From assembly GCA_023398955.1 (NCBI GenBank), contig JAEWRL010000208.1, forward strand, positions 1 to 21,363: a DNA stretch of 21,363 bases, read 5' to 3'. The position numbers and the translations under genes were made by a program. Below the pieces are notes generated by a model, which did not search any database, was not told where the DNA came from, and saw only the letters and a list, made by a program, of their open reading frames with translations. Positions 12,802 through 21,310 of the stretch are shown piece after piece. This DNA comes from Pseudomonadota bacterium. Lineage in GTDB: Bacteria; Myxococcota_A; Polyangia; Polyangiales; Polyangiaceae. Numbering within the stretch: the stretch's first letter is position 1; the number at the start of each line of letters is the position of its first letter.

Positions 12802-15486
12802 ATGAAAGTGTACCCTTCTACAGCCGTCCCAGAGCGTTCGGATTCCCTGGGAGATGCGACGGAGCTCGTCAGTGAAGATGCCCGCCAGGTCGCCTCCGGA
12901 CGGCGGATACGCAACGCTCTGGTGCTCTTCACCGTGCTCCTTCTGGTGGGACTGGGTGCGATGATGTTGCTGCTCGTCTCCAGCATCTTCGACAAGCTCA
13001 CGCCATCGATACGCCAGGACCTCGAGTGGAAGGCGGTTCACGGCGCTTTAGAGCTCTCCCAGGCGATGGAGGTGCCGATAGCGGCGCAGGACGTCAGCCT
13101 CATGCTGCCTCTCGTCAAGGCTTACGTCGCCGACTCGGACGTCGCGAAGGTCGTCGTCCTCGACATCGAGGGCCGCACTCTCTACGAGACCGGGGGCAAG
13201 CTGCCCCTCGAAACGGCGAGCCTCTTCGCTGTCCCGGAAGGAAGGGCGCACGAAGCGAGCAGCGTGCTTTGGAGCTGGTCTGAATCTGCGATTGAGTCTG
13301 CGACCGTCGGCAAGGTGGGACTCGTCGTCTCCAAGGCGCGGCTTCAGGCAGGCATGGAGCTCAAGCGGAACGTCATCATCCTCTCTGCGGCCGGGTGCCT
13401 AGCGGGGCTTCTGCTCAGCATGCTCTTCTTCAGGTACAGGATCGGGCCGCTGCTTCGCCTGATCGCCGCCGCCTTCACCTCCCTGGAGCGGACCACCGCT
13501 GTGGCTCTCGAATCGACGCGCCTGAAGAGTCAGTTCATCGCCAATATGAGCCACGAGATTCGCACACCCATGAACGGCGTGATCGGCATGACCGAGCTGC
13601 TGCTGGGGACCGATCTGAGCGATCGACAGCGACGCTATGCCAGTACCATTGCCGCCTCGGCGAACTCCCTGCTCACGGTGATCAACGATATCCTGGACTT
13701 CTCCAAGATCGAGGCGGCCAAGCTCGAGATCAAGAGCTTCGAGTTCTCACCGCGGGACTTGGTCGAGGACCTCGCGGTGCTCGTGTCGGAGCGCGCTCAC
13801 GCCAAAGGCCTGGAGATCGCCACGTATGTCCATCCGGACGTGCCCGCTCGGCTCGTCGGTGACGGGGACCGGCTGCGGCAGGTGCTCGCCAACCTGCTCT
13901 CGAACGCGGTGAAGTTCACCGAGTCCGGGGAAGTCGTGGTGCGCATGACGCCTCGCGGCGGCACCCAGCAGCGCGGCGTCTATCGCGTCGAGGTGGTCGA
14001 TACCGGGATTGGCATCGACGCCGAGGACCTCAAACGGCTCTTCCAGGCCTTCTCCCAGATCGATGGCTCCCTCACCCGCAAATACGGTGGGACGGGGCTA
14101 GGCCTCGCCATTTCGCGGCGCCTCGTGGAGCTGATGGGCGGCAGGTTGGAGGTGGACAGCACCCCCCGCGAAGGTAGCTGCTTCTGGTTCGAGGTGCCCC
14201 TCGCGCGGAGCTCCAGCGTGAGGCCCGCCAAGCAGTTTCACGCTGAGGACGAGCACGTGCTCATCGTGGACGACAACGAGACCAACCGCATGATCCTCGA
14301 AGAGCTGCTCGACTCGTGGGGCGTCCGCCACGGGAGCGCCGATCGGGGGGAAGCGGCGCTGACGATGCTCCAGGATGCTCACGCGCGTGGCGATCGGTAC
14401 ACGACAGTGGTGCTCGACATGCAGATGCCCGGCATGTCGGGGCTCGACGTTGCTCGGCGCATCCGCCAGAGTGGGACGCTCCAGCACCTGCACATCATCA
14501 TGTTGACATCGCTCGGTGTCGACGCCGTGCGGGCGGAAGGGCTGCCCCAGTGGGTCGAGAAGGTGCTCGTCAAGCCCATCAAGCAGGCCGACCTCGAGGC
14601 TGCTCTTCCTGGCTTGCGCACCTCCGCGACCTCGGCGGCGCCCCAGCCGGAGAGCGCTCTGCGGGGCGAGGCCGGGCCGAGCGACACCAAGAGCTTTCGG
14701 CTGCTGCTTGTCGAGGATCATCCCCTCAATCAAGAAGTCATGAAGGACATGCTGCAGGCCATGGGGTTCGACCACGATCTGGCCGCCGACGGGCAGCAGG
14801 CCCTGGATGCCTTGAGCGCCAAGGAGTACTCGCTAGTGCTCATGGACTGCCAGATGCCCGTGCTCGACGGTTACGAAGCGACGAGGCGCTGGCGATCCAT
14901 CGAGGCCGATCAACACCGCGAGCGGACGCCCATCGTAGCCGTGACCGCCCACGCCCTCGCCGACGAACGCGACAAGGTGCTTCGGGCGGGCATGGATGAC
15001 TTCCTGACCAAACCCGTGCAGATAGCGGCCCTGAGGGGGCTTCTCGCCAAATGGCTCAGCACCGCGAGGCGTTTTCAGGGCGCTCCGGCGTCGTTGGCTC
15101 CCGACGACGTATCCACCGTGCGGCGTTCCGCTCGTCCAGCGGCTGACACACAATCGAGTCGTCGCCTGCTCGATCCCGACACCCCGAGGTCGCCGCGTAT
15201 GCAGGAGCTCTTCGCCGTTCACGCCCAGGAGGATCTCGATGCCATCGAGGAGGCGGCGGCCGTCGGGGACGGTGACGTGTTGGCCAAGCGGGCACACCGG
15301 CTCAAAGGCGGCAGCTATAGCTTCGGTGCGGAGCGCCTGGGTGACACGGCCGCCGAGGTCGAGCGCATGGCGAAGGCGGGGAACCTCGACGTCGGCCCAC
15401 AGGTGGCAGAGCTGGTGGTCCTGTTTCGAGCAACGAAAGCGCACCTGGACGGGGAGACCGAGACAGCCTCGAAGGAAGCGATGTGA
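12802..15486 (+). CDS. Hybrid sensor kinase with two receivers and an Hpt domain (BarA-like)
   Basis: A protein of 894 residues from ATG at 12802; the ribosome site is poor and no better start exists before the first helix. A membrane helix at about 38-60 and another at about 192-212 enclose a periplasmic sensor of about 130 residues that I cannot assign to a family. Only about 38 residues separate the second helix from the H box, too few for a normal HAMP. HisKA has His251 (NMSHEIRTPMNG). The HATPase has NLLSNAVKFT, VVDTGIGI and YGGTGLGLAIS. Receiver 1 has VDDNETN and Asp539 (VVLDMQMPGMSG). Receiver 2 has VEDHPLN and Asp682 (LMDCQMPVLDG). The Hpt domain has His832 (AHRLKGGSYSFGA). All phospho-transfer residues are present, so a full His-Asp-His relay is possible within one chain. 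The small regulator gene at 15486 is coupled to it. Confidence 0.95.
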   Translation: MKVYPSTAVPERSDSLGDATELVSEDARQVASGRRIRNALVLFTVLLLVGLGAMMLLLVSSIFDKLTPSIRQDLEWKAVHGALELSQAMEVPIAAQDVSLMLPLVKAYVADSDVAKVVVLDIEGRTLYETGGKLPLETASLFAVPEGRAHEASSVLWSWSESAIESATVGKVGLVVSKARLQAGMELKRNVIILSAAGCLAGLLLSMLFFRYRIGPLLRLIAAAFTSLERTTAVALESTRLKSQFIANMSHEIRTPMNGVIGMTELLLGTDLSDRQRRYASTIAASANSLLTVINDILDFSKIEAAKLEIKSFEFSPRDLVEDLAVLVSERAHAKGLEIATYVHPDVPARLVGDGDRLRQVLANLLSNAVKFTESGEVVVRMTPRGGTQQRGVYRVEVVDTGIGIDAEDLKRLFQAFSQIDGSLTRKYGGTGLGLAISRRLVELMGGRLEVDSTPREGSCFWFEVPLARSSSVRPAKQFHAEDEHVLIVDDNETNRMILEELLDSWGVRHGSADRGEAALTMLQDAHARGDRYTTVVLDMQMPGMSGLDVARRIRQSGTLQHLHIIMLTSLGVDAVRAEGLPQWVEKVLVKPIKQADLEAALPGLRTSATSAAPQPESALRGEAGPSDTKSFRLLLVEDHPLNQEVMKDMLQAMGFDHDLAADGQQALDALSAKEYSLVLMDCQMPVLDGYEATRRWRSIEADQHRERTPIVAVTAHALADERDKVLRAGMDDFLTKPVQIAALRGLLAKWLSTARRFQGAPASLAPDDVSTVRRSARPAADTQSSRRLLDPDTPRSPRMQELFAVHAQEDLDAIEEAAAVGDGDVLAKRAHRLKGGSYSFGAERLGDTAAEVERMAKAGNLDVGPQVAELVVLFRATKAHLDGETETASKEAM

Positions 15487-15875
15487 TGGTGGGTTCTCGA
15501 GCCGCGAAGACGGTCCTGGTAGTGGACGACAGTGAGCTCGCCTGCGAAGCGGTCACCCATTCGCTGAGTGGCACCGGCGTCAAGGTAGTCGCCCTGAACA
15601 GTCCCTTCGGATTCATCAAGGCCATCCGGGAGTCGCGCCCCTGTCTCATTCTGCTCGACGTGGGGCTCGGCTCCGTGAACGGCGCCAAGCTCGTCGGCCT
15701 AGGACGCCGCTATGTTCCGACGGGGTGTGCCATCCTGCTCTACTCTGGTCGAGAACCGAAGTTGCTGCAGCAAGACGTCGTGCAGAGCGGCGCCGATGGC
15801 TACATCGCGAAGGGGACGACGGGGGCCGCCTTGGTTGCTGCGGTCGAGCGCTGGATCGGGAAGACGGGAGTTTGA
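15486..15875 (+). CDS. Single-domain response regulator
   Basis: A 129-residue protein from ATG at 15486, which overlaps the upstream TGA by one base; GTG at 15483 is an alternative. AAGGAA lies about 8 bases upstream. It is a lone receiver: acidic pair VVDDSE, phospho-acceptor Asp in LILLDVGLG, Ser in LLYSGRE and Lys in GYIAKGTT. There is no DNA-binding or enzymatic output. The usual MPxxDG after the acceptor Asp is replaced by GLGSVNG, so the loop differs from canonical CheY. Its place directly behind the Hpt-bearing kinase suggests that it is the terminal acceptor of that relay, acting by protein contact. Confidence 0.9.
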   Translation: MVGSRAAKTVLVVDDSELACEAVTHSLSGTGVKVVALNSPFGFIKAIRESRPCLILLDVGLGSVNGAKLVGLGRRYVPTGCAILLYSGREPKLLQQDVVQSGADGYIAKGTTGAALVAAVERWIGKTGV

Positions 15876-15938
15876 GCGACGCTCACCAGGCCACCTCGAG
15901 TATCTGCCGCGCGACGCATGCGTGAAGCTCAACGGACA

Positions 15939-18308
15939 CTACTCGGCCGCGTAAACACGTGCCTCGTGAATCGTCATGGGCCGGCCCGGGACGGGTTGGC
16001 CTAGGGTGAGCCGAAGCCGATCCGCAACGACTGGCGCTGGAAGCACGATGCGGAAGACGAACGTCTTCGGAGAGAAAACGAAGTCCCGGTAGACGCGGAG
16101 CTTCGGCTGCTGGGCGACCGTCTGCCAGCCCGAGCCTCCGAGTGCGGTGCTGAGCTCGAAGGACATGGGCAGGTGTGTCAGCGTTTGCGGGTTCTCGATC
16201 TCGAAGGCGATGATGGGCTGTGGCCGCTCCAGAGCCAGCTCGAAGTACTGCCCGGGAGCTTGGGCGAGCCGTCCCGACCACGCCGTGTCCAGGTTGCCGT
16301 CGATGGCGTGAGACGCCCAGCGCCCGTCCAGGTTGCTAAGGGCGCGGAGCTCACGCCCTGGAATCGCCTTGGAGGCGGCAGGGAGCTGCGGAGTGCTCGC
16401 GAGCTCCAGGGACGGGTCCTTGGGGGCGGCGAGGGTAAAGACGCTGTCTCCACCGCGCTGGAAGATACGCCGATAGTGCTCGGGCTGCCGCATCAGTTCT
16501 TCGGGGAGGCGCTGCCTGTGCGCTTCGAGAGCCCATGCGTGCACCACGAGGTGACGAGCCTCCAGGCTCTGTAGGATGCGCCGCGCACCCTCGTCGGGCA
16601 GGTGGAGAAGGGCCAGATTGACGAGCTCCGTCACCGGGGGCTCCCAACTCGATTGGCCGTTGAGGGAGCGGTGCTTGTGGTAGAGCATCAGGTAGTTGTG
16701 GAGAGTCAGGCCGTGATCGCCGCGGAACAGCCGAGCTCCCGAGTTCTGGGGCAGACCGACGACGAGGTCGTCCTCAGGGAGCGTCGCCATGAAGCGATAG
16801 GCTTCTGGTACGGTCGGCCCCGCCCACACGGCGCGCAGGGGATGGGGGAAGGAGCGCAGCTCGTAGGTGCTCAGGGCCAGCAGCCCAGCCAGGACGACAC
16901 CCTTCGCCCAAGGGCGCGACACCTTCGAGAAGAGCCAGGCAGCGCCGAAGCTCGCCACGATGGCCGTGATGAAGGTCGTCATCACCGCCTGTCGACTCAC
17001 CTTGCGGATGCCGTTGAAGCCGGGGAAGTAGGTGTGAAAGTAGTAGTAGAGCCCTCGCACGGGCTCGCCTTCGTAGGTCATGGGCTGGAGCCCGAGGAAC
17101 ATGACGACGGCGAGCAATAAGAGGGCCAAATACAGGCCGCGCTGACCGCTGAAGGGGAGCGCCTGCGCCTGGCGCACCTCGAGCCAAGCTCCCAGCGCGA
17201 ACACGAAGGCACCGAAGAGCATGCTGCCGGTGAGCACGGACACTGTGAACGTGAGGGCGAAGACTGCCGCCCAGCGCCAGGTAGTGACGGCGATCCGGCG
17301 CCAGCCCAGCTGCTGGATGGAACAGCCCAAGGGCACCCCGAGCGCCAGCAGCAGCAGAGCCAGGACGGTGAAACCGGGAAACGCGATCTCCTCGTGGGCG
17401 CCCCGCAGCTCCGCCTGGTGATGCATGCCGGTCAGGGTACGGTTCGTCTCGTGGACGTTGCCGAAGAAGCTGAGCTTGCCGTCGTAGCTCGAGGCGAAGG
17501 CCAGGCTGCGCTCGAGGGAGAACGTATCTCGCGCCGTGAGGTAGGGATACACCATGAGGAGCGCGATACCCCCCGCCACAGCACCGACGGCGGCGAGCTG
17601 CACGTAGAGCTGACGCGGCGGGCGATGACGCACCAGGAGGACGGCACCCGCTACCGCCAGGAGCGGGACCAAGAACATGGCGTAGTAGAGGGAGGTGCCG
17701 ATCTGCAAGAGGTAGCAGAGCCACAAACCGATCACGTCACGAAGGCGCCGTTCCTCGATGGCCCGGTGGAGCATGAGGAAGCAGGCTGGAATCCACTGGG
17801 TCGCGACAAGCTGGATGCGGCCGATCTCGAAAAGGGCGTACGGACTAAAGGCGAAGGCGACGCCAGCCAAGATGCCAGCGAGACCGCTCCCCGTGAGCCT
17901 GCGCACCAATAGATAGGTGAAGAAGACAGAGAGCGCCAACGAGCTCAAGAGCGTGACGTTGTAAGCCCACAGAGGATTGCCGGTCGAGAGGTAGAGCGGT
18001 GCGAAGATGAGGGAAAGCCCGAAAAGGTTCTCGTTATAGACGATCGTGTCGGGCAGGGGCGCGAAGAAGTAGTTGTCGTAGAGGGAAAGCGGACCACGAC
18101 CGAGGGCGGCGTCCACACGGCTCCCCATGATCATCGTGTTCGTGTAGGCATCCCAGTCGTAGATGGCGCCCAAGATGTGGTAGCCTGCGCTTCGGGCCAG
18201 GGGCCAGGTCATCAAGATGGACATGGCGACGGCCGCTAACGCGGCTGCAAGATGGGCGTGATTACTCCTGGCTCTGAGTCGCATGGCGGCCACCGTGGCG
18301 GCGCGCAT
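15939..18308 (-). CDS. Large membrane protein, GT-C glycosyltransferase-like, with C-terminal discoidin-like domain
   Basis: A 789-residue protein from ATG at 18308; an in-frame ATG at 18284 with GGTGG upstream is an alternative. About a dozen membrane helices fill residues 20-510. The first extracytoplasmic loop contains YDWDAYTN, where GT-C enzymes keep their acidic catalytic motif, and is followed by the aromatic-rich NYFFAPLPDTIVYNEN. A soluble part runs from about 520. Residues about 650-789 resemble an F5/8 type C (discoidin) carbohydrate-binding fold (SHAIDGNLDTAWSG, then QYFELALERPQPI). GT-C enzymes transfer sugars from polyprenyl-phosphate donors outside the membrane. A GT2 enzyme of the dolichol-phosphate-mannose-synthase type is encoded divergently and could supply such a donor. 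The exact family and acceptor are unknown. Confidence 0.8.
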   Translation of the reverse strand: MRAATVAAMRLRARSNHAHLAAALAAVAMSILMTWPLARSAGYHILGAIYDWDAYTNTMIMGSRVDAALGRGPLSLYDNYFFAPLPDTIVYNENLFGLSLIFAPLYLSTGNPLWAYNVTLLSSLALSVFFTYLLVRRLTGSGLAGILAGVAFAFSPYALFEIGRIQLVATQWIPACFLMLHRAIEERRLRDVIGLWLCYLLQIGTSLYYAMFLVPLLAVAGAVLLVRHRPPRQLYVQLAAVGAVAGGIALLMVYPYLTARDTFSLERSLAFASSYDGKLSFFGNVHETNRTLTGMHHQAELRGAHEEIAFPGFTVLALLLLALGVPLGCSIQQLGWRRIAVTTWRWAAVFALTFTVSVLTGSMLFGAFVFALGAWLEVRQAQALPFSGQRGLYLALLLLAVVMFLGLQPMTYEGEPVRGLYYYFHTYFPGFNGIRKVSRQAVMTTFITAIVASFGAAWLFSKVSRPWAKGVVLAGLLALSTYELRSFPHPLRAVWAGPTVPEAYRFMATLPEDDLVVGLPQNSGARLFRGDHGLTLHNYLMLYHKHRSLNGQSSWEPPVTELVNLALLHLPDEGARRILQSLEARHLVVHAWALEAHRQRLPEELMRQPEHYRRIFQRGGDSVFTLAAPKDPSLELASTPQLPAASKAIPGRELRALSNLDGRWASHAIDGNLDTAWSGRLAQAPGQYFELALERPQPIIAFEIENPQTLTHLPMSFELSTALGGSGWQTVAQQPKLRVYRDFVFSPKTFVFRIVLPAPVVADRLRLTLGQPVPGRPMTIHEARVYAAE

Positions 18309-18411
18309 TCTTCGCTGCTACCGCGCAGCGGTCAAGCCCACGCCCCGCCGCGCGTCGGGTTTTTGGGACCGGATTCGGCGGACGTTCGACAATCGCGCGC
18401 TTTGACCTACT

Positions 18412-19137
18412 GTGCGTTCTGTGGCCGAGTCAAACACTGTAGTTTCCATCATCATCCCGACCTTCAACGAAGCCCGTACCATCGGCGATGTCGTGGCGGC
18501 CGTGCGCGCGGTGGAGGTGCCCGGAGTCGCCTTCGAGATCGTCGTCGTGGATGACGGCTCCAGCGATGGCACGCGCGCCCTTTGTCGCGGTGCGCTGGCC
18601 GACACGATAGACGTCTTCGTCGAGCAGCCCGAGAACCGCGGCAAGGGTGCCGCCATCCGCCGCGGGATCAGCGCCGCGTCGGGGGACATCATTCTGGTCC
18701 AGGACGCCGATCTAGAGTACTCCCCGAGCGAGTATCCGAAGCTGCTCGCGCCAATCCTCGCCAACAAGGCGGACGTCGTGCTGGGCTCGCGTTTCGCCGG
18801 TTCCGAGGCGCACCGCGTCGTCTACTTCTGGCACATGGTGGGCAATCGCTTCCTGACGCTGCTCTCGAACGTCTTCACCGACCTGAACCTCACTGACATG
18901 GAGTGCGGCTACAAGGTGTTCCGGGCCGAGTTGCTCAAGCAGATCGTGCTGACGGAGAACCGCTTCGGCTTCGAGCCGGAGGTCGTCGCGAAGGTCGCGA
19001 AGCTCCAGTGCCGAATCTACGAGGTAGGCGTCTCCTACTACGGACGCACCTACGCCGAAGGCAAGAAGATCGGCGTCAAGGACGGCTTTCGCGCCATCTA
19101 CGCCATCGCGAAGCACAACCTCTTCACGAAGAGCTGA
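18412..19137 (+). CDS. GT2 family glycosyltransferase (dolichol/polyprenyl-phosphate mannose synthase-like)
   Basis: A 241-residue protein from GTG at 18412; GTG at 18421 is equally possible, as neither has a clear ribosome site. The GT-A fold motifs are all present: SIIIPTFNEARTIGDVV at the amino end, VVVDDGSSDGT for nucleotide binding, ENRGKGAAIRRGI, the metal site QDADLEYSP, and GSRF. The acceptor-side motif is DMECGYKVFR. This pattern is that of DPM1/DPMS-like enzymes that load a sugar onto a polyprenyl phosphate at the cytoplasmic face. There are no membrane helices, so it is the soluble DPM1 type. Its natural partner may be the membrane transferase encoded divergently at 15939-18308. 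Confidence 0.92.
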   Translation: MRSVAESNTVVSIIIPTFNEARTIGDVVAAVRAVEVPGVAFEIVVVDDGSSDGTRALCRGALADTIDVFVEQPENRGKGAAIRRGISAASGDIILVQDADLEYSPSEYPKLLAPILANKADVVLGSRFAGSEAHRVVYFWHMVGNRFLTLLSNVFTDLNLTDMECGYKVFRAELLKQIVLTENRFGFEPEVVAKVAKLQCRIYEVGVSYYGRTYAEGKKIGVKDGFRAIYAIAKHNLFTKS

Positions 19138-19178
19138 CGTCGCCTCGAGGCTCCGGACCGTTGACGCCGCAGCGCCGG

Positions 19179-19706
19179 TCAGGCTCTCAGCGACGGCGTC
19201 GGCTTCAACGACCGAGGCTGGAGCAACGCGCTGCGTTGGCGCTGAACGACCTCGACGAGGACCTCGACGGAATCGGCAGTGCCGAACGAATCGCCGATTC
19301 CGTCGCGCAGCCAGCGCACGGCGTCATCGAGGCGGGTGAACGCCTTGTGCGGCTTGGTCGACCGTGCCAGCATCTGGATGCCTACCATGATGCTGGCTGC
19401 CGTGGACGCAACGAAACCCTGACCCTCCCTCACGACGGCGATGCTGGCAATGCTGGGCTCGGAATCTCGGATGACGGCGGCCAGGGCCTGACGGGCCTCC
19501 ATGCTCGGTGCCTTCGCAGAAGGGAGCGCCACCGAGAGCACGCCGACGCGCTGGTTCGTGAGCCCTCGAGCTACCTCCCTGGCGATGCGGGGCAGGTTTC
19601 GACAAACAATCGGATCGATCCGATCAATCCAGAAGAGCAAGATCAAGGCTCCCCGCGCGCCCACCCAGTGGTTCGAATCCGCGCGGATCTCTCTCAGTAC
19701 TGGCAT
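19179..19706 (-). CDS. Unrecognised protein with STAS/SpoIIAA-like strand-helix pattern
   Basis: A 175-residue protein from ATG at 19706, preceded by GGAGGA about 6 bases upstream, which makes the start secure. Alternating strands and helices are visible: ALILLFWIDRI, the helix of LPRIAREVARGL, RVGVLSVAL, a helix around ARQALAAVIRD, IASIAVVREGQGF, ASIMVGIQMLA, and a final AFTRLDDAVRWLRDGI. The closing 'F...dDAvrWL' resembles the end of STAS and SpoIIAA-like domains. No catalytic motif, signal peptide or membrane helix is seen. I do not recognise a named family. It is divergent from the methyltransferase gene and convergent with the GT2 gene. Confidence 0.75.
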   Translation of the reverse strand: MPVLREIRADSNHWVGARGALILLFWIDRIDPIVCRNLPRIAREVARGLTNQRVGVLSVALPSAKAPSMEARQALAAVIRDSEPSIASIAVVREGQGFVASTAASIMVGIQMLARSTKPHKAFTRLDDAVRWLRDGIGDSFGTADSVEVLVEVVQRQRSALLQPRSLKPTPSLRA

Positions 19707-19886
19707 GCGAGCTCCTCCAGCCGTCGACGGGGCACTGGCGCTTCTCTGAGCGACCGGGGGCTGCCCGAGATAAGAGGGGGAAATGGCGATGGCTCCCTTT
19801 GGGTTGGTCCCTGTGACGGGGCTGGCCAGTTGGCGGAAGAGGGATTGCAGTCTGGGGTCGGAGAGGTCTAAAGTGGGAGGCTACGC

Positions 19887-20519
19887 ATGAAGCTTCGCGA
19901 GGACTCGCCTCAGTCGGGGGACATCATCCTGGCGCCCCACTGGCGCGTCCGCTGCCATTCCTTTGGCGTGTCGGCAGGCGCCACGGACCGTGAGCCCTGC
20001 ACGATTCAGGTGGAAGCCGGGCCTGGTTTCGGCAACGGCTCTCACGAGACCACTCAGCTGTGCCTCCTCGCGCTCGGCCACCTCTTGCGGGTTGGTCCGC
20101 CCGAGCCGCGCGTCCTGGACTTCGGGGCGGGCTCGGGCATCCTCTCCGTGGCTGCGGCGAAGCTCGGCGCCCTCGTCGAGGCAGTGGAGATCGACGCAGC
20201 TGCTCGCGAGCACGCCAGGCGAGTCGCCGAGCTCAACGGGGTCAGTGCGCGCGTGGCAATCCGCGGGTCCCTCGCGGAGCCCGCTGAGCGCTTCGATCTG
20301 GTCGTGGCGAACATCCTCCGTTCCGTCCTCGTCGACTTCGCGGAGGCACTCGCTGTCCGGACCAGCCCCAAGGGCTCGCTCGTCCTCTCGGGGCTCGTCG
20401 CGACGGACGTGCCGCACATCCTGGCCCGCTACTCCGGCCTTTTCGTGCGCCGGACTGCTCAAGTCTACGAGCGCGGTGTGTGGCGGGCCGTGCTCTATCC
20501 GCCGGAGGCGGCGGGGTAA
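19887..20519 (+). CDS. Class I SAM-dependent methyltransferase, short PrmA / ETFB-KMT-like
   Basis: A 210-residue protein from ATG at 19887 with GGGAGG about 6 bases upstream. The blocks GPGFGNGSHETTQLCL, DFGAGSGILSVAAAKLGA (SAM site), VEIDAAAREHAR and FDLVVANIL are those of PrmA, the ribosomal protein L11 lysine methyltransferase. PrmA is normally near 290 residues, with an amino-terminal domain of about 90 residues that binds L11; that domain is missing here. The size and layout fit better with the short bacterial relatives of ETFB lysine methyltransferase (METTL20-like). It will probably be annotated as L11 methyltransferase, but the substrate is open. A hairpin terminator follows 19 bases after the stop. 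Confidence 0.88.
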   Translation: MKLREDSPQSGDIILAPHWRVRCHSFGVSAGATDREPCTIQVEAGPGFGNGSHETTQLCLLALGHLLRVGPPEPRVLDFGAGSGILSVAAAKLGALVEAVEIDAAAREHARRVAELNGVSARVAIRGSLAEPAERFDLVVANILRSVLVDFAEALAVRTSPKGSLVLSGLVATDVPHILARYSGLFVRRTAQVYERGVWRAVLYPPEAAG

Positions 20520-20537
20520 TACTACTGCCCCGAGTAC

Positions 20538-20560
20538 GGCCGCGCGGCGCGGCCTGTTTC
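20538..20560 (+). terminator. Rho-independent terminator candidate after the methyltransferase gene
   Basis: GGCCGCG-CGG-CGCGGCC is a perfect 7-bp all-GC stem with a 3-base loop (20538-20554), followed by TGTTTC. It starts 19 bases after the stop codon. The T tract is short, which is usual in GC-rich genomes. Confidence 0.5.
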
Positions 20561-20721
20561 CAGTTCGCGTTGCTAGACGGCGAACGTTGCACGTGGACGG
20601 ACGAGCACGGCCGCCGTTGCAGCGGAGCACACACACCCGAGTGTCGTGCCGCCCCGGCCGAACTGCAAGGCGTAACCCAACTCTCATGGTAGTAGTAGAA
20701 GGGGGCGCGCCACGGGTTGCC

Positions 20722-20740
20722 GGGTTCCAGGCGGGAACCC
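20722..20740 (+). promoter_or_regulatory. Hairpin directly before the ribosome site of the VOC gene
   Basis: GGGTTCC-AGGCG-GGAACCC, a perfect 7-bp stem with a 5-base loop. The AGGA that serves as ribosome site for the gene at 20753 begins at 20741, the very next base. The structure could influence initiation or mRNA stability, or be a leftover of an upstream terminator; there is no T run. Confidence 0.4.
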
Positions 20741-20752
20741 AGGATCGAAGGA

Positions 20753-21196
20753 ATGGCGACGCTGCTCGTGAACATCGACGTGCCTGATCTGGAGCAGGGC
20801 ATCACCTTCTACACGGCCGCCTTCGGGCTGCACCTCACGCGAAGGCTGGGTTCGGGATTTGCCGAGCTCCTAGGCGCTGACGCTCCCATCTATCTCCTTG
20901 AGAACTCCGCGGGGACTCGTCCGTTCCGCGTTGGGGATGCGGCACGGGAGCAGACCGCTGACTCTCACGGGCTTCGCCGGTATTCTCGCCACTGGACGCC
21001 GGTCCACCTCGATTTCGTCGTTCCAGATCTCGAGGCTGGGCTCGCGCGCGCGCTCGCGGCGGGTGCTACTCAGGAAGGCGCGGTCAGCGACCACAGCTAC
21101 GGACGCTTGGTCCTGCTCAGCGATCCGTTCGGCCACGGCGAGTGCCTGTTGGAGTTCAACGACCAAGGCTACGACGCGATCGCAAGCGTGCCGTAG
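20753..21196 (+). CDS. VOC-family (glyoxalase/bleomycin-resistance fold) protein
   Basis: A 147-residue protein from ATG at 20753, chosen over an upstream TTG at 20717 because AGGA (20741-20744) lies 8 bases before it. Two beta-alpha-beta-beta-beta halves of the vicinal-oxygen-chelate fold are visible: VNIDVPDLEQGITFYTAAFGL, then HLDFVVPDLEAGLARALAAGA and VLLSDPFGHGECLLEFN. The second half keeps His (HLDF) and Glu (LLEF) in the usual metal positions. The first half has Asn where many members have His, so metal binding is uncertain. Members range from lyases and dioxygenases to resistance proteins; nothing here picks one. Confidence 0.88.
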   Translation: MATLLVNIDVPDLEQGITFYTAAFGLHLTRRLGSGFAELLGADAPIYLLENSAGTRPFRVGDAAREQTADSHGLRRYSRHWTPVHLDFVVPDLEAGLARALAAGATQEGAVSDHSYGRLVLLSDPFGHGECLLEFNDQGYDAIASVP

Positions 21197-21310
21197 TCTC
21201 GAGCGCCGTAGAGCCGAGGTGGCGCTGAATCGTGCGACTAGTCCCTTACCGGGCAGATTGATGGCGGGGTTGGCAAGACTTGGATGGCTGTTGCCGACTG
21301 GTGCAGGCAA

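Noticed and set aside
19845..19872. TTGCAG-N16-TCTAAA as a sigma-70 promoter for the methyltransferase gene
   Set aside because: Transcription would start inside or beyond the Shine-Dalgarno sequence, leaving no usable leader.
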